From Solibacillus merdavium (GTDB lineage Bacteria; Bacillota; Bacilli; Bacillales_A; Planococcaceae), in assembly GCF_014836935.1 (NCBI RefSeq), contig NZ_JACSPW010000021.1, positions 1 through 50,138 of the forward strand: 50,138 nt of DNA, written 5' to 3'. The position numbers were made by a program, and so were the translations under genes. Shown piece by piece: positions 1 through 9,348 of this stretch (within the stretch, counting starts at the first letter, position 1; every line of letters begins with the position of its first letter). Below the pieces are notes generated by a model, which saw nothing but the letters and a program-made list of their open reading frames with translations, had not been told where the DNA came from and did no database searches.

Positions 1-1
1 C

Positions 2-427
2 CGTAAACATGAGTATGTCTATGATGAACATTATGATTGCTATATTTGCCCGAATGACCAGATGTTGCGCTATACAATGACGACGAAAGAAGGCTATCGC
101 CAATACAAATCGAATCCAGCGGTTTGTGCGGATTGCCCATTTCTAGCACAATGTACGGAAAGTAAAAATCATACGAAAATGATTCAGCGACATATTTGGG
201 CAGATTATCTAGAAGAAGCCGAACATCTTCGTCATCATCATGAAATTAAATCCATTTATGCAAAACGAAAAGAGACAGTTGAACGTGTCTTTGCGGATGC
301 GAAAGAGAAGCATGGTATGCGATGGACAACACTAAGAGGCCTTAAAAAATTGTCCATGCAGGCGATGCTTACTTTTGCTGCCATGAATTTGAAGAAACTT
401 GCCACATGGACTTGGCAAGGAGCTTAG
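2..427 (+). mobile_element. IS1182-family transposase, C-terminal part (cut by window edge)
   Basis: The reading frame is open from base 2, so the gene starts outside the window and the internal ATG at 62 is not its start. The visible 141 residues hold a cysteine cluster (CYIC, then CADC and a later Cys), a zinc-binding-like segment seen between the DDE catalytic blocks of IS1182-type transposases. The end has the ERVFADAKEKHGMRWTTLRG block, whose Glu-Arg-x-Phe start fits the last catalytic Glu region, and a final MNLKKLA stretch typical of the family C terminus. It would cut and paste the insertion sequence. The frame is intact to its stop, so this copy may be functional, but the left part cannot be judged. 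It sits just beyond ytxH, where B. subtilis carries aroA-ccpA. Confidence 0.9.
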
Positions 428-495
428 ATGAGGGCATCTTCCCTCGAAAAGGAGACCTTTTACAGAACTTCGGAGCTTAATTTGATAAAAGAAAT

Positions 496-536
496 GACAA
501 AAGGCATCGAGAGACGAGCTCTCGATGCCTTTTGTC
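496..536. terminator. Long perfect hairpin after the transposase
   Basis: An 18-bp perfect inverted repeat (496-513 and 519-536) with a 5-nt loop. Each arm carries a four-T run at its 3' side in either direction. It lies between the convergent transposase and ytxH, so a bidirectional terminator is likely. An alternative is that it belongs to the right end of the insertion sequence. Confidence 0.65.
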
Positions 537-545
537 GACAATCTG

Positions 546-575
546 AGGCTTCCAACATTTATTGGAAGCCTTTTT
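546..575 (+). terminator. Rho-independent terminator, plus strand
   Basis: A 10-bp stem (546-555 with 562-571), 6-nt loop and a run of five or more T on the plus strand. It would stop rightward transcription from the insertion sequence before it reads antisense into ytxH. Confidence 0.75.
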
Positions 576-582
576 GCATTTA

Positions 583-1068
583 TTACATATCAGTATGACG
601 TGTAGAATTTGCAAGATCAGGATCTGTATTTACACTATCAGGGTCTGCATTTTCAGCAGCTATTGCCTGAGATTTTGGATCATCTACTTTAGCAACTTCG
701 TCTAAAGGTAATGGTTCTTCCCCTTCGGAAGATGCTGTTCCATCATCAAATACTGGCGGTTGTTTTACTGTTTTCCCTTTTACTTTTTCAACAATTGATG
801 AAGATTGTTCTTTTAATTGAGTAGACAGTTGAGCAGTCTTTTCTTTTGCTGTCCCGGAAAGCTCGATACTTTTATCTTTCAAAGTTACAGCTTGTACCGC
901 TACATCGTTGCGCATTTCACTGCCTGTTTTTGGAGCTAATAATAACGCAGTGGCTACCCCTACAATTCCACCAACTAATGCCCCAATTACAAAATCTTTT
1001 ACATGAATTTTTTCATCATCATAAATTGAATCATTAAGCTGTTGATAGTTAACTCGTTTTTCTTCCAT
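583..1068 (-). CDS. ytxH: YtxH-family general stress protein
   Basis: A 161-residue protein with one glycine-rich hydrophobic segment (about residues 26-45, with GALVGG and GVATALLLAPKTG) that is the hallmark of the YtxH family; the Ala-Pro-Lys-Thr-Gly end of that segment is the conserved signature. The rest is a charged helical, probably coiled region and an acidic disordered tail. It should sit at the membrane with its tail in the cytoplasm; its molecular role is unknown. The start at 1068 is chosen because AGGGGGAG lies 8 nt upstream; an upstream in-frame Met at 1089 has no better site. It follows ytxG by 32 nt and is probably co-transcribed. In B. subtilis the ytxGH genes belong to the general stress response. 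Confidence 0.88.
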   Translation of the reverse strand: MEEKRVNYQQLNDSIYDDEKIHVKDFVIGALVGGIVGVATALLLAPKTGSEMRNDVAVQAVTLKDKSIELSGTAKEKTAQLSTQLKEQSSSIVEKVKGKTVKQPPVFDDGTASSEGEEPLPLDEVAKVDDPKSQAIAAENADPDSVNTDPDLANSTRHTDM

Positions 1069-1100
1069 AATAATACTCCCCCTTGACATTTTAAAATAAT

Positions 1101-1616
1101 TTACCCATTATTTCTTTTCAAAAACCCAAATTTTGATTTTGCCTTCATATTTGGTGGTGTTTCATTTGTTTTAGTACTCGTATAAATAATATCTTCATCG
1201 TTAATTGGCTTACGCTGACGCCATTGATCCGCGATACCCATTGCGACATTACTCCACTGAACAACTTGTGCAATTTTATCTTCATTTTTGTGAACTTCTG
1301 TGGAAATTGATGTAGTAATGCGTTGTACCGATGAATTTAAACTATTTACAGAATCGCCTACCCCTTTAACAGCGTGGACTACAGAATTAAGCTTCTCCGA
1401 CTTTTCAGAAATATCATCAGCCAATGCATTTGTTTTTGTAAGTAAGCTGGTCGTCTCACGGGTAATGCCTTCCATTTGCCCTTCAATTCCAGCAACCGTT
1501 CCGGCAATAGAATTCAATGTATTCTTTACAGAAAACAGTGTCATACCGATGCTTACACATAACACTAAAAATCCGATTGCAGCTACTAATGCAGCTATAT
1601 AAAGTAGTACTTCCAT
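1101..1616 (-). CDS. ytxG: DUF948 protein YtxG
   Basis: A 171-residue protein with an N-terminal membrane segment (about residues 2-25) followed by a long helical region rich in Ser, Thr, Asn and Val heptad-like repeats, as in DUF948 proteins. Those proteins resemble the coiled-coil part of methyl-accepting chemotaxis proteins but lack a signalling domain. A basic tail (KSKFGFLKRNNG) ends it. The start at 1616 has a strong AGGAGGT 8 nt upstream; the longer frame to 1688 has none. Gene order murC-ytxG-ytxH matches B. subtilis. Function is not established; membrane-associated stress protein is the safest description. Confidence 0.88.
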   Translation of the reverse strand: MEVLLYIAALVAAIGFLVLCVSIGMTLFSVKNTLNSIAGTVAGIEGQMEGITRETTSLLTKTNALADDISEKSEKLNSVVHAVKGVGDSVNSLNSSVQRITTSISTEVHKNEDKIAQVVQWSNVAMGIADQWRQRKPINDEDIIYTSTKTNETPPNMKAKSKFGFLKRNNG

Positions 1617-1858
1617 AATGTTACCTCCTATATCTAGTCCATTTAAACATTCGACAAAAAACCTGACAATCCTTTTCTTTGAAAACATATTTCGCCAAAA
1701 CTACACGAAATATAAGTTTTTCACTCGTGAAATTATTACAATCATATATTTTTTTCACTCACTCAAAAATGAATGTGCCTTTTGTCCATATTGTCATATT
1801 TCCCATTCCATCAGTTAATAAAACCCATTATAAATATTAGTTCTATCATTTATGTATG

Positions 1859-1897
1859 AAAAACAGCTTATCCTCTAATCCAGGTTAAGCTGTTTTT
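1859..1897. terminator. Bidirectional terminator downstream of murC
   Basis: A 12-bp stem (1859-1870 with 1886-1897) capped by a 15-nt loop, with U-rich runs on both strands. It lies 6 bases past the murC stop. The remaining 240 bases up to ytxG (1617-1858) are AT-rich and probably hold the ytxGH promoter; I see no gene there. Confidence 0.8.
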
Positions 1898-1902
1898 CTT
1901 TT

Positions 1903-3201
1903 TTATTTCAAAATAGCTTCGAAAGCATCTTGATATTTATGAACATCTCCCGCTCCCATGAAAAGGAACACGGCATTTCCATGCTTTTTAAGATCGTCAA
2001 TTGTATCAAGAGTCAGTACAGTGCACCCTTCGATAAGGCAAGCTAAGTCTTCAATGGAAAGTTCACCTTGTTTTTCACGAGCAGAACCGAAAATATTACA
2101 TAAATATGTTGTATCTGCCCCACTTAAACTATCCGCAAAATCTTGCAAAAAGGCTTTTGTTCGAGTAAAAGTATGTGGTTGGAATATCGCAACGATTTTA
2201 CGTTCTGGATATTTTTGACGTGCGGATTGTAAAGTTGCCGCAATTTCAGTAGGATGGTGTGCATAATCATCTACTAAAACAATGTCGCCAATTTTTGATT
2301 CCGTGAAGCGGCGTTTTACCCCTCCATAAGTATTAAGTCGTTCCTGAATTAAATTTGCTGGTATGCCTTCATAATGACAGAGTGAAATAACCGCTAATGA
2401 ATTTAAGATTGTATGATCCCCAAATAGTGGAATAAAGAATTTACTATAAAATTCATTGCGAACATATACATCAAACACAGTACCTTCAGTTGTTTTCTCA
2501 ATATTACGAGCTGAAAAATCATTGGCAGAATCAAAACCATAATACACAACTGGTACATTCGCTTGAATTTTTTGAAGCTGTTCATCATCTCCACATGCAA
2601 TGATTGCTTTATTCACTTGTAATGCTAATTGTTGGAATGCATCATATACATCATCAATGCTCGTAAAATAATCTGGGTGATCAAAATCAATATTCGTCAT
2701 TACAGCATAATCCGGATGATAGGCTAGAAAGTGTCGGCGGTATTCACATGCTTCCATTACAAAGTACGATGCATCTTGTGTACCAGAACCCGTACCATCT
2801 CCTATTAAATAAGAAGTTGGCATATAGCCTCCTACAACATGACTCATTAAACCAGTTGTTGATGTTTTACCGTGCGCCCCAGTAATAGCAATAGATGTAT
2901 AGCGATTGCTATACTCACCCAAAAACTTATGATAACGGATAACCTCTAAACCTAATTCACGTGCACGCACTAATTCGGGATGGTCATCATTAAATGCATT
3001 ACCTGCAATTACTGTTAAGCCTTCTTTAATATTATTTTCATCAAATGTTAGAATTTCTATTCCTCGGTCACGTAAAGGTTGCTCTGTAAAATAATACGTA
3101 TCTACATCAGAACCTTGTACTTGCTCTCCAGCATCAAATAAAATCTGCGCAAGTGAACTCATTCCTGAACCTTTAATACCTGTAAAATGATAGCGTGTCA
3201 T
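1903..3201 (-). CDS. murC: UDP-N-acetylmuramate--L-alanine ligase (MurC)
   Basis: MurC joins L-alanine to UDP-N-acetylmuramic acid with ATP in the cytoplasm, the first amino-acid step of peptidoglycan precursor synthesis. The 432-residue length is normal for the family. Visible motifs are the N-terminal nucleotide loop GIKGSGMS (8-15), the ATP loop GAHGKTS (108-114), the central [10 protein letters not shown] segment and the [10 protein letters not shown] block of the C-terminal Mur ligase domain. The start at 3201 has TAGGAGGG 11-12 nt upstream; an in-frame Met 36 bases earlier lacks a site. It follows sftA by 149 bases, as in B. subtilis, where the two genes are also adjacent. Confidence 0.97.
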   Translation of the reverse strand: MTRYHFTGIKGSGMSSLAQILFDAGEQVQGSDVDTYYFTEQPLRDRGIEILTFDENNIKEGLTVIAGNAFNDDHPELVRARELGLEVIRYHKFLGEYSNRYTSIAITGAHGKTSTTGLMSHVVGGYMPTSYLIGDGTGSGTQDASYFVMEACEYRRHFLAYHPDYAVMTNIDFDHPDYFTSIDDVYDAFQQLALQVNKAIIACGDDEQLQKIQANVPVVYYGFDSANDFSARNIEKTTEGTVFDVYVRNEFYSKFFIPLFGDHTILNSLAVISLCHYEGIPANLIQERLNTYGGVKRRFTESKIGDIVLVDDYAHHPTEIAATLQSARQKYPERKIVAIFQPHTFTRTKAFLQDFADSLSGADTTYLCNIFGSAREKQGELSIEDLACLIEGCTVLTLDTIDDLKKHGNAVFLFMGAGDVHKYQDAFEAILK

Positions 3202-3349
3202 TATTGTTAAAACCCTCCTAGGATGCATTGATCCCATTGAAATTATTAATTTATTGTTTTCAAAGTTATGCCTACATTATAGCACCAAATATACGTAACA
3301 ATAATTGAACGACAATTCTAAATTTATTATCATTCAATTATCCTGTAGC

Positions 3350-6300
3350 TTATCCGCCAAATTGCTCAACTAAATCTTCCTCAGTTATAAATACATCTCT
3401 CGGCTTGCTTCCCTTTGGTTCAGAAACAAAGCCTTGACGTTCTAACATGTCTATTAGTCTTGCCGCTCGATTGTAGCCTATATGATAACGACGTTGTAAA
3501 AGTGATGTCGACGCTGAGCCTTGTTCATATACAAATCGGCATACTTCTTCAAACAATTCATCTTGGTCCTCTACTGTTTCAGAGCGTTTTAATAATTCTT
3601 CTTGCTTAAATATATATTGTGGCTCTCCCTGTTCACGTACATACTCAATAATTTCCTCTATTTCATCATCAGTAACAAATGTACCTTGAATTCGGGTAGG
3701 AGCGGACATTCCATTTCCTAAATATAACATATCCCCTCGCCCTAGCAAGCGTTCTGCGCCTTGTGTATCCAAAATTGTACGAGAGTCAATTTGAGATGAT
3801 ACTGAAAAGGCAATACGTGTTGGAATATTGGATTTTATTAGTCCTGTAATGACATCCACAGAAGGACGCTGTGTTGCAACAATTAAATGTATCCCTGCAG
3901 CGCGAGCCTTTTGAGTAATTCGAACAATGCTATCTTCTACATCTTGAGGAGACATCATCATTAAATCCGCCAACTCGTCTATTACAATCAACAAGTATGG
4001 GAGCTTTTGTGCATACATTCCATTTGCGTCACACATTTTATTATATGCTTCTATTTTACGTGCACCGCTATGCATAAATAACTGATATCGTCTTTCCATT
4101 TCTTCCACTGCCCATTTTAGTGCGGCAGTAGCAGCTTTAACGTCCGTTATAACAGGACTTACTAAATGCGGAATATGATTAAACGGTGCCAATTCAACCA
4201 TTTTTGGATCAATTAACATTAGTTTTAATTCATTAGGATTTGCTTTATATAGTAAACTCACTAAAATCGAGTTAATACATACAGACTTACCAGAGCCTGT
4301 TGCCCCTGCAATAAGACCATGTGGCATTTTTCGTAAATCAATGGTTACAGGTTTACCTGTTAAATCCAAACCTAAAGCAGCCTCTAATGGAGAATCAGAA
4401 TTAGTAAACGATGCTGAATCCGTCACTTCAGATAATCGTACAGAACGGGAAATCCGGTTTGGAATTTCAATCCCAATTGAACGTTTCCCTGGAATTGGTG
4501 CATCAATTCGAATATCTTTTGCAGCTAGCGCCAGTTTAATATCATCAGTTAAATTACGGACTTTACTTACTTTAGTCCCTTGCCCGACTGTGATTTCAAA
4601 CTGCGTTACAGCAGGTCCTTGCACGATTGACTCAATATGCGCCTGAATTTGGAAGTGGGATAATGCTTCGACTAAATTCTCTCCCTGTTCGTCCATCCAA
4701 TCACGATCTTCTACCATTTCCTCAGGTGGCACTAAATACTCAAGTGGTGGTTTCACATAAGGGATCCGTTTTGGCAATTGAGGAGTTTCTATAGCTTCCT
4801 CGCTGTTATGTTCAATTAAAGGTAATTCCTGAACTTCCGTAGTAGCGGCTACTTCGAGCAACTCTTCCAATGGTTGCTGCACATTTTCATCACGCTCCAA
4901 TAAACCAACAGAAGTCAAAGTCAAGTCATTTATTGGTTCTGTTCGTACCTCGCTGTCTACACCTTTTTGTAACGGTTCATGTTGTAAGATAATTGTTTCA
5001 GTTTTATCTTCTTCCTGTCCATCAGATAGGGCTAATGGATTTGTATCTATAAGATTATTCTGCTCATTATCCAATCGTTGAGTGGTAGCGACTTCATTGT
5101 TAAATGTAGTGGTCATAGTCATCTCAGAATTTACCAATTCATTTTGACCGTTACCCTCTTCAATATCCTCTTTAATGCCTTCTTCTACTACTTCCGACTC
5201 TATAACAATATGCTTCTGTTGACTTAATTGTTGCTCGACAAATTTCTTTGTTAGCAACTTTTGTTTATCTGATTTCAACATGACAACATTGAATGGCAGA
5301 CGACTTCCCGTACTGACAGGTTTTACTGTTTCCTCACTCTTTTGCTCGATTACAGTACTTTCGTCTGTCGAAGGAATTTGCTCAACATTTAATTGACCGA
5401 TATGAATTGTGGAATTTTCAATCGTTACATGTTTTACCTGTACATCATTCATAGTTTCTGCAGCAGTAGTCTCTTCTATTGTTTCCTTTTCTTCTACTTC
5501 TTCTATCACCATATCAGGCGGTGATAGGTCTTTATTATCTGTCGCTTCAGTTAGATCTTGTTGTTCCGAAACGTCATCTTCCACTTCAAACAGAATAAGC
5601 TCTTTTTCACTACTTGTTTCCGTCTCAATTACAATTTCACTATGTTGTAACAACTCTTCACTTGTACTTTGTTCAACTGTTTCTTGTTGTACCGGTTCAG
5701 TAGAATGTTCAACAGCTTCTTCAGAAAATTGATTGAGCGCTTCAATATTTTCAGGTTCAATATTTACTGTTAATTCAGGTACTTCATTTTTTTGCTGTTC
5801 TTCCGCCTCTTGGTGTTTTTCGATTAGCTTTTCAATGGGTGTTGGCTTTTTAAATCCATGTACAGGCGAAGGTACATCTGTAGGAATAAAGCGTTTTCTC
5901 AATTCAATTGGTTTCGCAGCTTGGTTGCTGACATGTTTTTCTTCAAGCGTCGGTTTTTTGCGTAAATTTTCACGATCTTCTTTCAGAATTGGCATTCGGC
6001 GTACTGGATCATTCTTCTGTATGACATTTGAATGTCCTTTTCCTTTACGGCGTCGCTCCAGCAGCTCTCCAATACCAGAGACTTCCACATCATAGATTTC
6101 ACGGCCAGCAGAAGACTTCTGCAAATAACTTGGCAATGAAAGCTTTTCATTGTCTTCATCATAAAAGCTAGTTGTTTGGCGCTGTTGCTCTTCTTTTTGT
6201 TCTGCTTCTTTAAATTCATCTTCAATTAAAGGGAATCGAAATGCTTTTTTCTTACGATCTCGATCTGCCTGCTCATTAAAGTCAGGCTGCACTTTATTTT

Positions 6301-6400
6301 GTTCGTTGGTATCGGTGTTTGTATAACTTTCTTGTTCATCATATTCTTCATATAAATCCATCTTAAACAATTTATTAAATTTATTTTTTATCCAGCTCAT
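3350..6400 (-). CDS. sftA: Septum-associated DNA translocase SftA (soluble FtsK/SpoIIIE family)
   Basis: A 1016-residue ATP-driven DNA pump that moves DNA away from the closing division septum. There are no transmembrane segments at the N terminus, which separates SftA from the membrane-anchored FtsK/SpoIIIE. Roughly residues 30-590 are very acidic, Glu/Gln/Thr-rich and low in complexity, likely a disordered linker. The motor follows: alpha and beta RecA-like domains with Walker A GATGSGKS near residue 700, Walker B LIVIDELADLMM, and IVATQRPS. A gamma winged-helix domain that reads the polar DNA signal ends the protein (about 945-1012, with SLLQRRYHIGYNRAARL). It is longer than the roughly 950-residue B. 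subtilis protein, mainly through the linker. The ribosome site is weak, with AAGGA far upstream. Confidence 0.95.
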   Translation of the reverse strand: MSWIKNKFNKLFKMDLYEEYDEQESYTNTDTNEQNKVQPDFNEQADRDRKKKAFRFPLIEDEFKEAEQKEEQQRQTTSFYDEDNEKLSLPSYLQKSSAGREIYDVEVSGIGELLERRRKGKGHSNVIQKNDPVRRMPILKEDRENLRKKPTLEEKHVSNQAAKPIELRKRFIPTDVPSPVHGFKKPTPIEKLIEKHQEAEEQQKNEVPELTVNIEPENIEALNQFSEEAVEHSTEPVQQETVEQSTSEELLQHSEIVIETETSSEKELILFEVEDDVSEQQDLTEATDNKDLSPPDMVIEEVEEKETIEETTAAETMNDVQVKHVTIENSTIHIGQLNVEQIPSTDESTVIEQKSEETVKPVSTGSRLPFNVVMLKSDKQKLLTKKFVEQQLSQQKHIVIESEVVEEGIKEDIEEGNGQNELVNSEMTMTTTFNNEVATTQRLDNEQNNLIDTNPLALSDGQEEDKTETIILQHEPLQKGVDSEVRTEPINDLTLTSVGLLERDENVQQPLEELLEVAATTEVQELPLIEHNSEEAIETPQLPKRIPYVKPPLEYLVPPEEMVEDRDWMDEQGENLVEALSHFQIQAHIESIVQGPAVTQFEITVGQGTKVSKVRNLTDDIKLALAAKDIRIDAPIPGKRSIGIEIPNRISRSVRLSEVTDSASFTNSDSPLEAALGLDLTGKPVTIDLRKMPHGLIAGATGSGKSVCINSILVSLLYKANPNELKLMLIDPKMVELAPFNHIPHLVSPVITDVKAATAALKWAVEEMERRYQLFMHSGARKIEAYNKMCDANGMYAQKLPYLLIVIDELADLMMMSPQDVEDSIVRITQKARAAGIHLIVATQRPSVDVITGLIKSNIPTRIAFSVSSQIDSRTILDTQGAERLLGRGDMLYLGNGMSAPTRIQGTFVTDDEIEEIIEYVREQGEPQYIFKQEELLKRSETVEDQDELFEEVCRFVYEQGSASTSLLQRRYHIGYNRAARLIDMLERQGFVSEPKGSKPRDVFITEEDLVEQFGG

Positions 6401-6542
6401 AAATACCCACTACTTTCCTTAAAAACGTTGCCATTCAAATTTCATTATTTAAACGGTCTTTATATGTATATAAGATTTATACACCTCAAAAGCATATCAT
6501 ATTTGCAGTATAAATGCGCTTTGTCACTCATATTTTTAAACA

Positions 6543-6588
6543 TAAAAAAAGTTAGTATGAAGAGGCTAGGCTCAACATACTAACTTTT
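6543..6588 (-). terminator. Terminator of the ytpQ-ytpR unit
   Basis: A 13-bp stem (6547-6559 with 6576-6588), with a run of seven T on the minus strand. It separates ytpR from sftA, so sftA must have its own promoter in the AT-rich 140 bases before it. Confidence 0.9.
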
Positions 6589-6596
6589 ATCTTCCC

Positions 6597-7211
6597 CTAA
6601 CGAGAAGGTATTTCGAATGGGCTACCTACTTCGGCAGAATCCTCTAAGACTAAAATCCCTTTTACCTCTGGAGCACCTGGAATTGCTAGTTCACGTGCCG
6701 AACAAAGCATACCAAATGAATCTTCTCCACGTAAATTTCCTTCTTTAATTAATAACCCTGAAGGCATAACTGCACCGACTTTTGCTACTACTACTTTTTG
6801 GCCAGCTTCAACATTAGGTGCGCCACATACGATTTGTAATGTCTCGTCACCTACATTTACTTTACATACACTTAGTTTATCAGCATTTGGGTGTTTTTCT
6901 TTTGCTTCTACATAACCTACAACGAATTTAGGGGAGAAATCTACATCCAAAGAAATTTCTGCACCATTAGTCGTTAAGGCTGTCTCTATTTTTTGCACTA
7001 ATTCAGGTGTAACTTCCACATTGCCTGCTACATCCAAGTCCAAATATTTGCTAGCATTGAAAAGGTTGAATGCTTTTATTTCACCAGTTGATTCTTCTTT
7101 TAAGATGGCTACGTCACCAGCACGTTCAACCTCTGTTTTTACAATGGATTCTGTTGCTAACTGAACTAATAGGACATCTCCTACATGTGTTTTGTTGTAT
7201 GCTACTTTCAT
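6597..7211 (-). CDS. ytpR: YtpR-type tRNA-binding domain protein
   Basis: A 204-residue protein whose second half (about residues 90-200) is an OB-fold tRNA-binding domain like that at the N terminus of the PheRS beta chain and in EMAP-II: VDFSPKFVVGYVEAKEKHPNADKL, IVCGAPNVEAGQKVVVAKVGA and the MLCSARELAI block. The first half is a DUF4479-like extension found in YtpR. It lacks any synthetase catalytic part, so it is a free-standing RNA-binding protein; the target is not known. Its start codon overlaps the ytpQ stop as ATGA, indicating translational coupling. Neighbours ytpQ and sftA match B. subtilis order. Confidence 0.92.
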   Translation of the reverse strand: MKVAYNKTHVGDVLLVQLATESIVKTEVERAGDVAILKEESTGEIKAFNLFNASKYLDLDVAGNVEVTPELVQKIETALTTNGAEISLDVDFSPKFVVGYVEAKEKHPNADKLSVCKVNVGDETLQIVCGAPNVEAGQKVVVAKVGAVMPSGLLIKEGNLRGEDSFGMLCSARELAIPGAPEVKGILVLEDSAEVGSPFEIPSR

Positions 7212-8023
7212 TTTTCTTCTTGCTCCTTTTTTACTTTGTTTTTCGCTAAAATAAATATTGGTTCTAAATGACCGTTTTCATATACAAATGACAAGCTCGT
7301 AATCGGAACCGCGCCAACTGTAAAGAAATGCATTGTCATCTGCGCTAATACATCATACCCTACTTCATTTCGAATATCACCAATAATTAATACATCCTGG
7401 TGTGGCACAGATACTGTCATTTCTCCTTCAATTTTACTTTCCATTTCCTTTAAAAAGCTTTCGTTCAATATACGGCTCGCATCATAACCGTCATTCTGAT
7501 TTAAAAAATAATAGATATTGCCCGAAACTTCATCACGTTTTACAGAAGTCGGCAATTTTTTTACAGAAAAACGGGCAGCTTCGCGGATCTGCTCCTCTGA
7601 TACACTTAATTTTGGTAGCATTGATTCATCAATTAAACGATAAGTTGTCCCTAAATCAAGTGCATAATAAATACGAGTTTCAGCAGTGTGACTTGTCATT
7701 ACAAAGGTATGGCCTTCATTTGATTTTTTGGGGAAGGATGTGGAACGAATAATAGGATATACTGAAGCCAATCCTCCAAAACCTTGCTCCTCTTCTCGTT
7801 CCATTGCTAAAAAGGTTTGTTCAATTGTATAAACAACTTCATCAATAGCCTGATTTTTTTTCGTTTTGTACTTCGTCACTATTTCCGGTAAAAAAATGTC
7901 CATTCCTTTTCCGATTTTTTTGTGATCCAGACGCAATTTATCGTGCTTCTCATCGAATGTGAATGTAAAATTAGCCTCACCCAATTTAGTCTTTAGTTCA
8001 GCTACTAATTGCTTCGATTCCAT
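7208..8023 (-). CDS. ytpQ: DUF1444 family protein YtpQ
   Basis: A 271-residue soluble protein matching the DUF1444 family in its start (KQLVAELKTKLGEANFTFTF), the GKGMDIFLPEIVTKY region and the C-terminal part with IIGDIRNEVGYDVLAQMTMHFF. No catalytic motif is recognisable and the family has no assigned role. The start has AAGGAG 8 nt before ATG. It overlaps ytpR by 4 bases. In B. subtilis a thioredoxin-like gene, ytpP, lies just upstream; here a lipoprotein gene and a terminator occupy that position. Confidence 0.9.
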   Translation of the reverse strand: MESKQLVAELKTKLGEANFTFTFDEKHDKLRLDHKKIGKGMDIFLPEIVTKYKTKKNQAIDEVVYTIEQTFLAMEREEEQGFGGLASVYPIIRSTSFPKKSNEGHTFVMTSHTAETRIYYALDLGTTYRLIDESMLPKLSVSEEQIREAARFSVKKLPTSVKRDEVSGNIYYFLNQNDGYDASRILNESFLKEMESKIEGEMTVSVPHQDVLIIGDIRNEVGYDVLAQMTMHFFTVGAVPITSLSFVYENGHLEPIFILAKNKVKKEQEEK

Positions 8024-8045
8024 TCAACCACTCCTTTATCTAATC

Positions 8046-8073
8046 AAAAACGGTCCACAAATGTGAACCGTTT
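8046..8073 (-). terminator. Terminator of the lipoprotein gene
   Basis: Inverted arms around a 4-nt loop: the outer seven pairs (8048-8054 with 8067-8073) are perfect, the inner part carries mismatches, and five T follow on the minus strand. It separates the lipoprotein gene from ytpQ. Confidence 0.75.
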
Positions 8074-8132
8074 CATCTACTTAACCCATTGTAGCAAAAA
8101 AGCAATACAAATACTTTGCGCAATGCTTCAAG

Positions 8133-8651
8133 CTAATCAATAACGTTGACAGTCTGTACAATTTCCATCATTTCCTGAATTTTGGTATCCAATTTTTTGT
8201 CTTCGGAAATTGTTGATAATTTAACCCCGCCTAAATTAGCGATGAGTTCATATTTCCCTTTAGATTGCTCTACAACTCCCGAAAACCCGAATAGATCATC
8301 AGACTTGAAGGTTTTTTCCTCCACGATTTTACCTGTACTCTCGCTCTTAAAAATATCATAATGCAGCTGACTATCATTTGTTTCATTTTGGTTTACAAAT
8401 AAAATATATGAATCTTTACCATTTAGAATTGTATAATTTAATTCATCAATTCCTTTTTCAATACTATACCCCGCTGGCAAGTACAGCTCTATATGTCCAA
8501 TTGATTTATTCACTTCTTTTGGTTCACTACTGAACACCGTTTCGGCATTTTCTATTCCAGCTAAAGCTTGGTCCTCAACTGATTGGCTGCACGCAGTCAA
8601 AACAGCAACTATTACGATAAGTAAAGCTGCTTGTATCCATTTACGACCCAT
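8133..8651 (-). CDS. Putative lipoprotein of unknown function
   Basis: A 172-residue exported protein. The N terminus has a basic start (MGRK), a hydrophobic core and a lipobox L-T-A-C at about residues 18-21, so it should be lipidated on that cysteine and held on the outer face of the membrane. The mature part is mixed alpha/beta with several Lys/Glu-rich turns and no motif I recognise. AGAGGGGGG lies 5 nt before the ATG. A terminator follows it and 71 bases separate it from the DUF84 gene, so it may be an independent unit. Confidence 0.8.
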   Translation of the reverse strand: MGRKWIQAALLIVIVAVLTACSQSVEDQALAGIENAETVFSSEPKEVNKSIGHIELYLPAGYSIEKGIDELNYTILNGKDSYILFVNQNETNDSQLHYDIFKSESTGKIVEEKTFKSDDLFGFSGVVEQSKGKYELIANLGGVKLSTISEDKKLDTKIQEMMEIVQTVNVID

Positions 8652-8722
8652 AGTTTCCCCCCTCTTTCAGACTTTCTATCGTATCATAATAATTTTTCAA
8701 CCTGCAATGCAACGAAAATGAT

Positions 8723-9259
8723 TTACATTTGTTCGTTTTGATCTCTGCTCATTTTGAATAATACTTGTCCAACTAATAGCTTCACGATATGTTCAAACAT
8801 TGCTTTACGATCGATTAAATTATGTGTAAAGATGCCAACTGCACCTTGATGGTGACGAATATTTTCAATATTAGTATAGACGTCCATGACAGGTCCAAGT
8901 TCCTTCCCTATCCGAAGCTCCCGTGCGATTTCTTCAGGCAATGCAAATTGCGCACCGGAACTGGCAATAACCGTTCCATCTTTTAAATTCACAGCTCCCC
9001 AGTTACAGCAATACATTGTCCCTTCAATTTCATCAACCCCACCTTCAAGGCCAAATGTTATATCGGCATTTGTCTTCATCATTGTATTACGTGCACGATT
9101 AATGGCACCTTGTCTTGTTTCTTCATTTGAAAAAGGTTGAATAGATACATCAGAAGGGACATCTATACTCTCTATTGTAGCTTCTGGGAAGAACTGCTTG
9201 ATAATTGCTTCGACAGCGCCAACTTTCGCTTTATTTTTCGTTCCGACTGCTACTTTCAT
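8723..9259 (-). CDS. DUF84 / YjjX-type inosine-xanthosine triphosphatase
   Basis: A 178-residue protein of the YjjX (DUF84) family, fold-related to ITPase/Maf. These enzymes hydrolyse non-canonical purine nucleoside triphosphates and so clean the nucleotide pool. Visible motifs are the N-terminal VGTKNKAKVGAV loop, VPSDVSIQPFSNEETRQGAINRA, the FGLEGGVDEI segment and GAVGIFTHNLIDR near the end. The start at 9259 has GGAG 8 nt upstream; the longer frame to 9283 starts inside that site. Activity is inferred from the family and was not tested in this lineage. Confidence 0.88.
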   Translation of the reverse strand: MKVAVGTKNKAKVGAVEAIIKQFFPEATIESIDVPSDVSIQPFSNEETRQGAINRARNTMMKTNADITFGLEGGVDEIEGTMYCCNWGAVNLKDGTVIASSGAQFALPEEIARELRIGKELGPVMDVYTNIENIRHHQGAVGIFTHNLIDRKAMFEHIVKLLVGQVLFKMSRDQNEQM

Positions 9260-9348
9260 CTTTTCATCTCCAAGTTGTTTCAATTAAGAAACAGTTCTTA
9301 AAAACCGTTTCCTTATGTAGATTGCTTATTGCTATCCCGTCAATTTCA

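Noticed and set aside
332-541. Minus-strand frame over the transposase end and hairpin
   Set aside because: Overlaps a recognised transposase end and a palindrome; no ribosome site.
5409-6095. Two plus-strand frames opposite sftA with long Ser/Thr/Phe runs
   Set aside because: They are the complement of the Glu/Thr-rich linker codons, with no ribosome sites or family resemblance.
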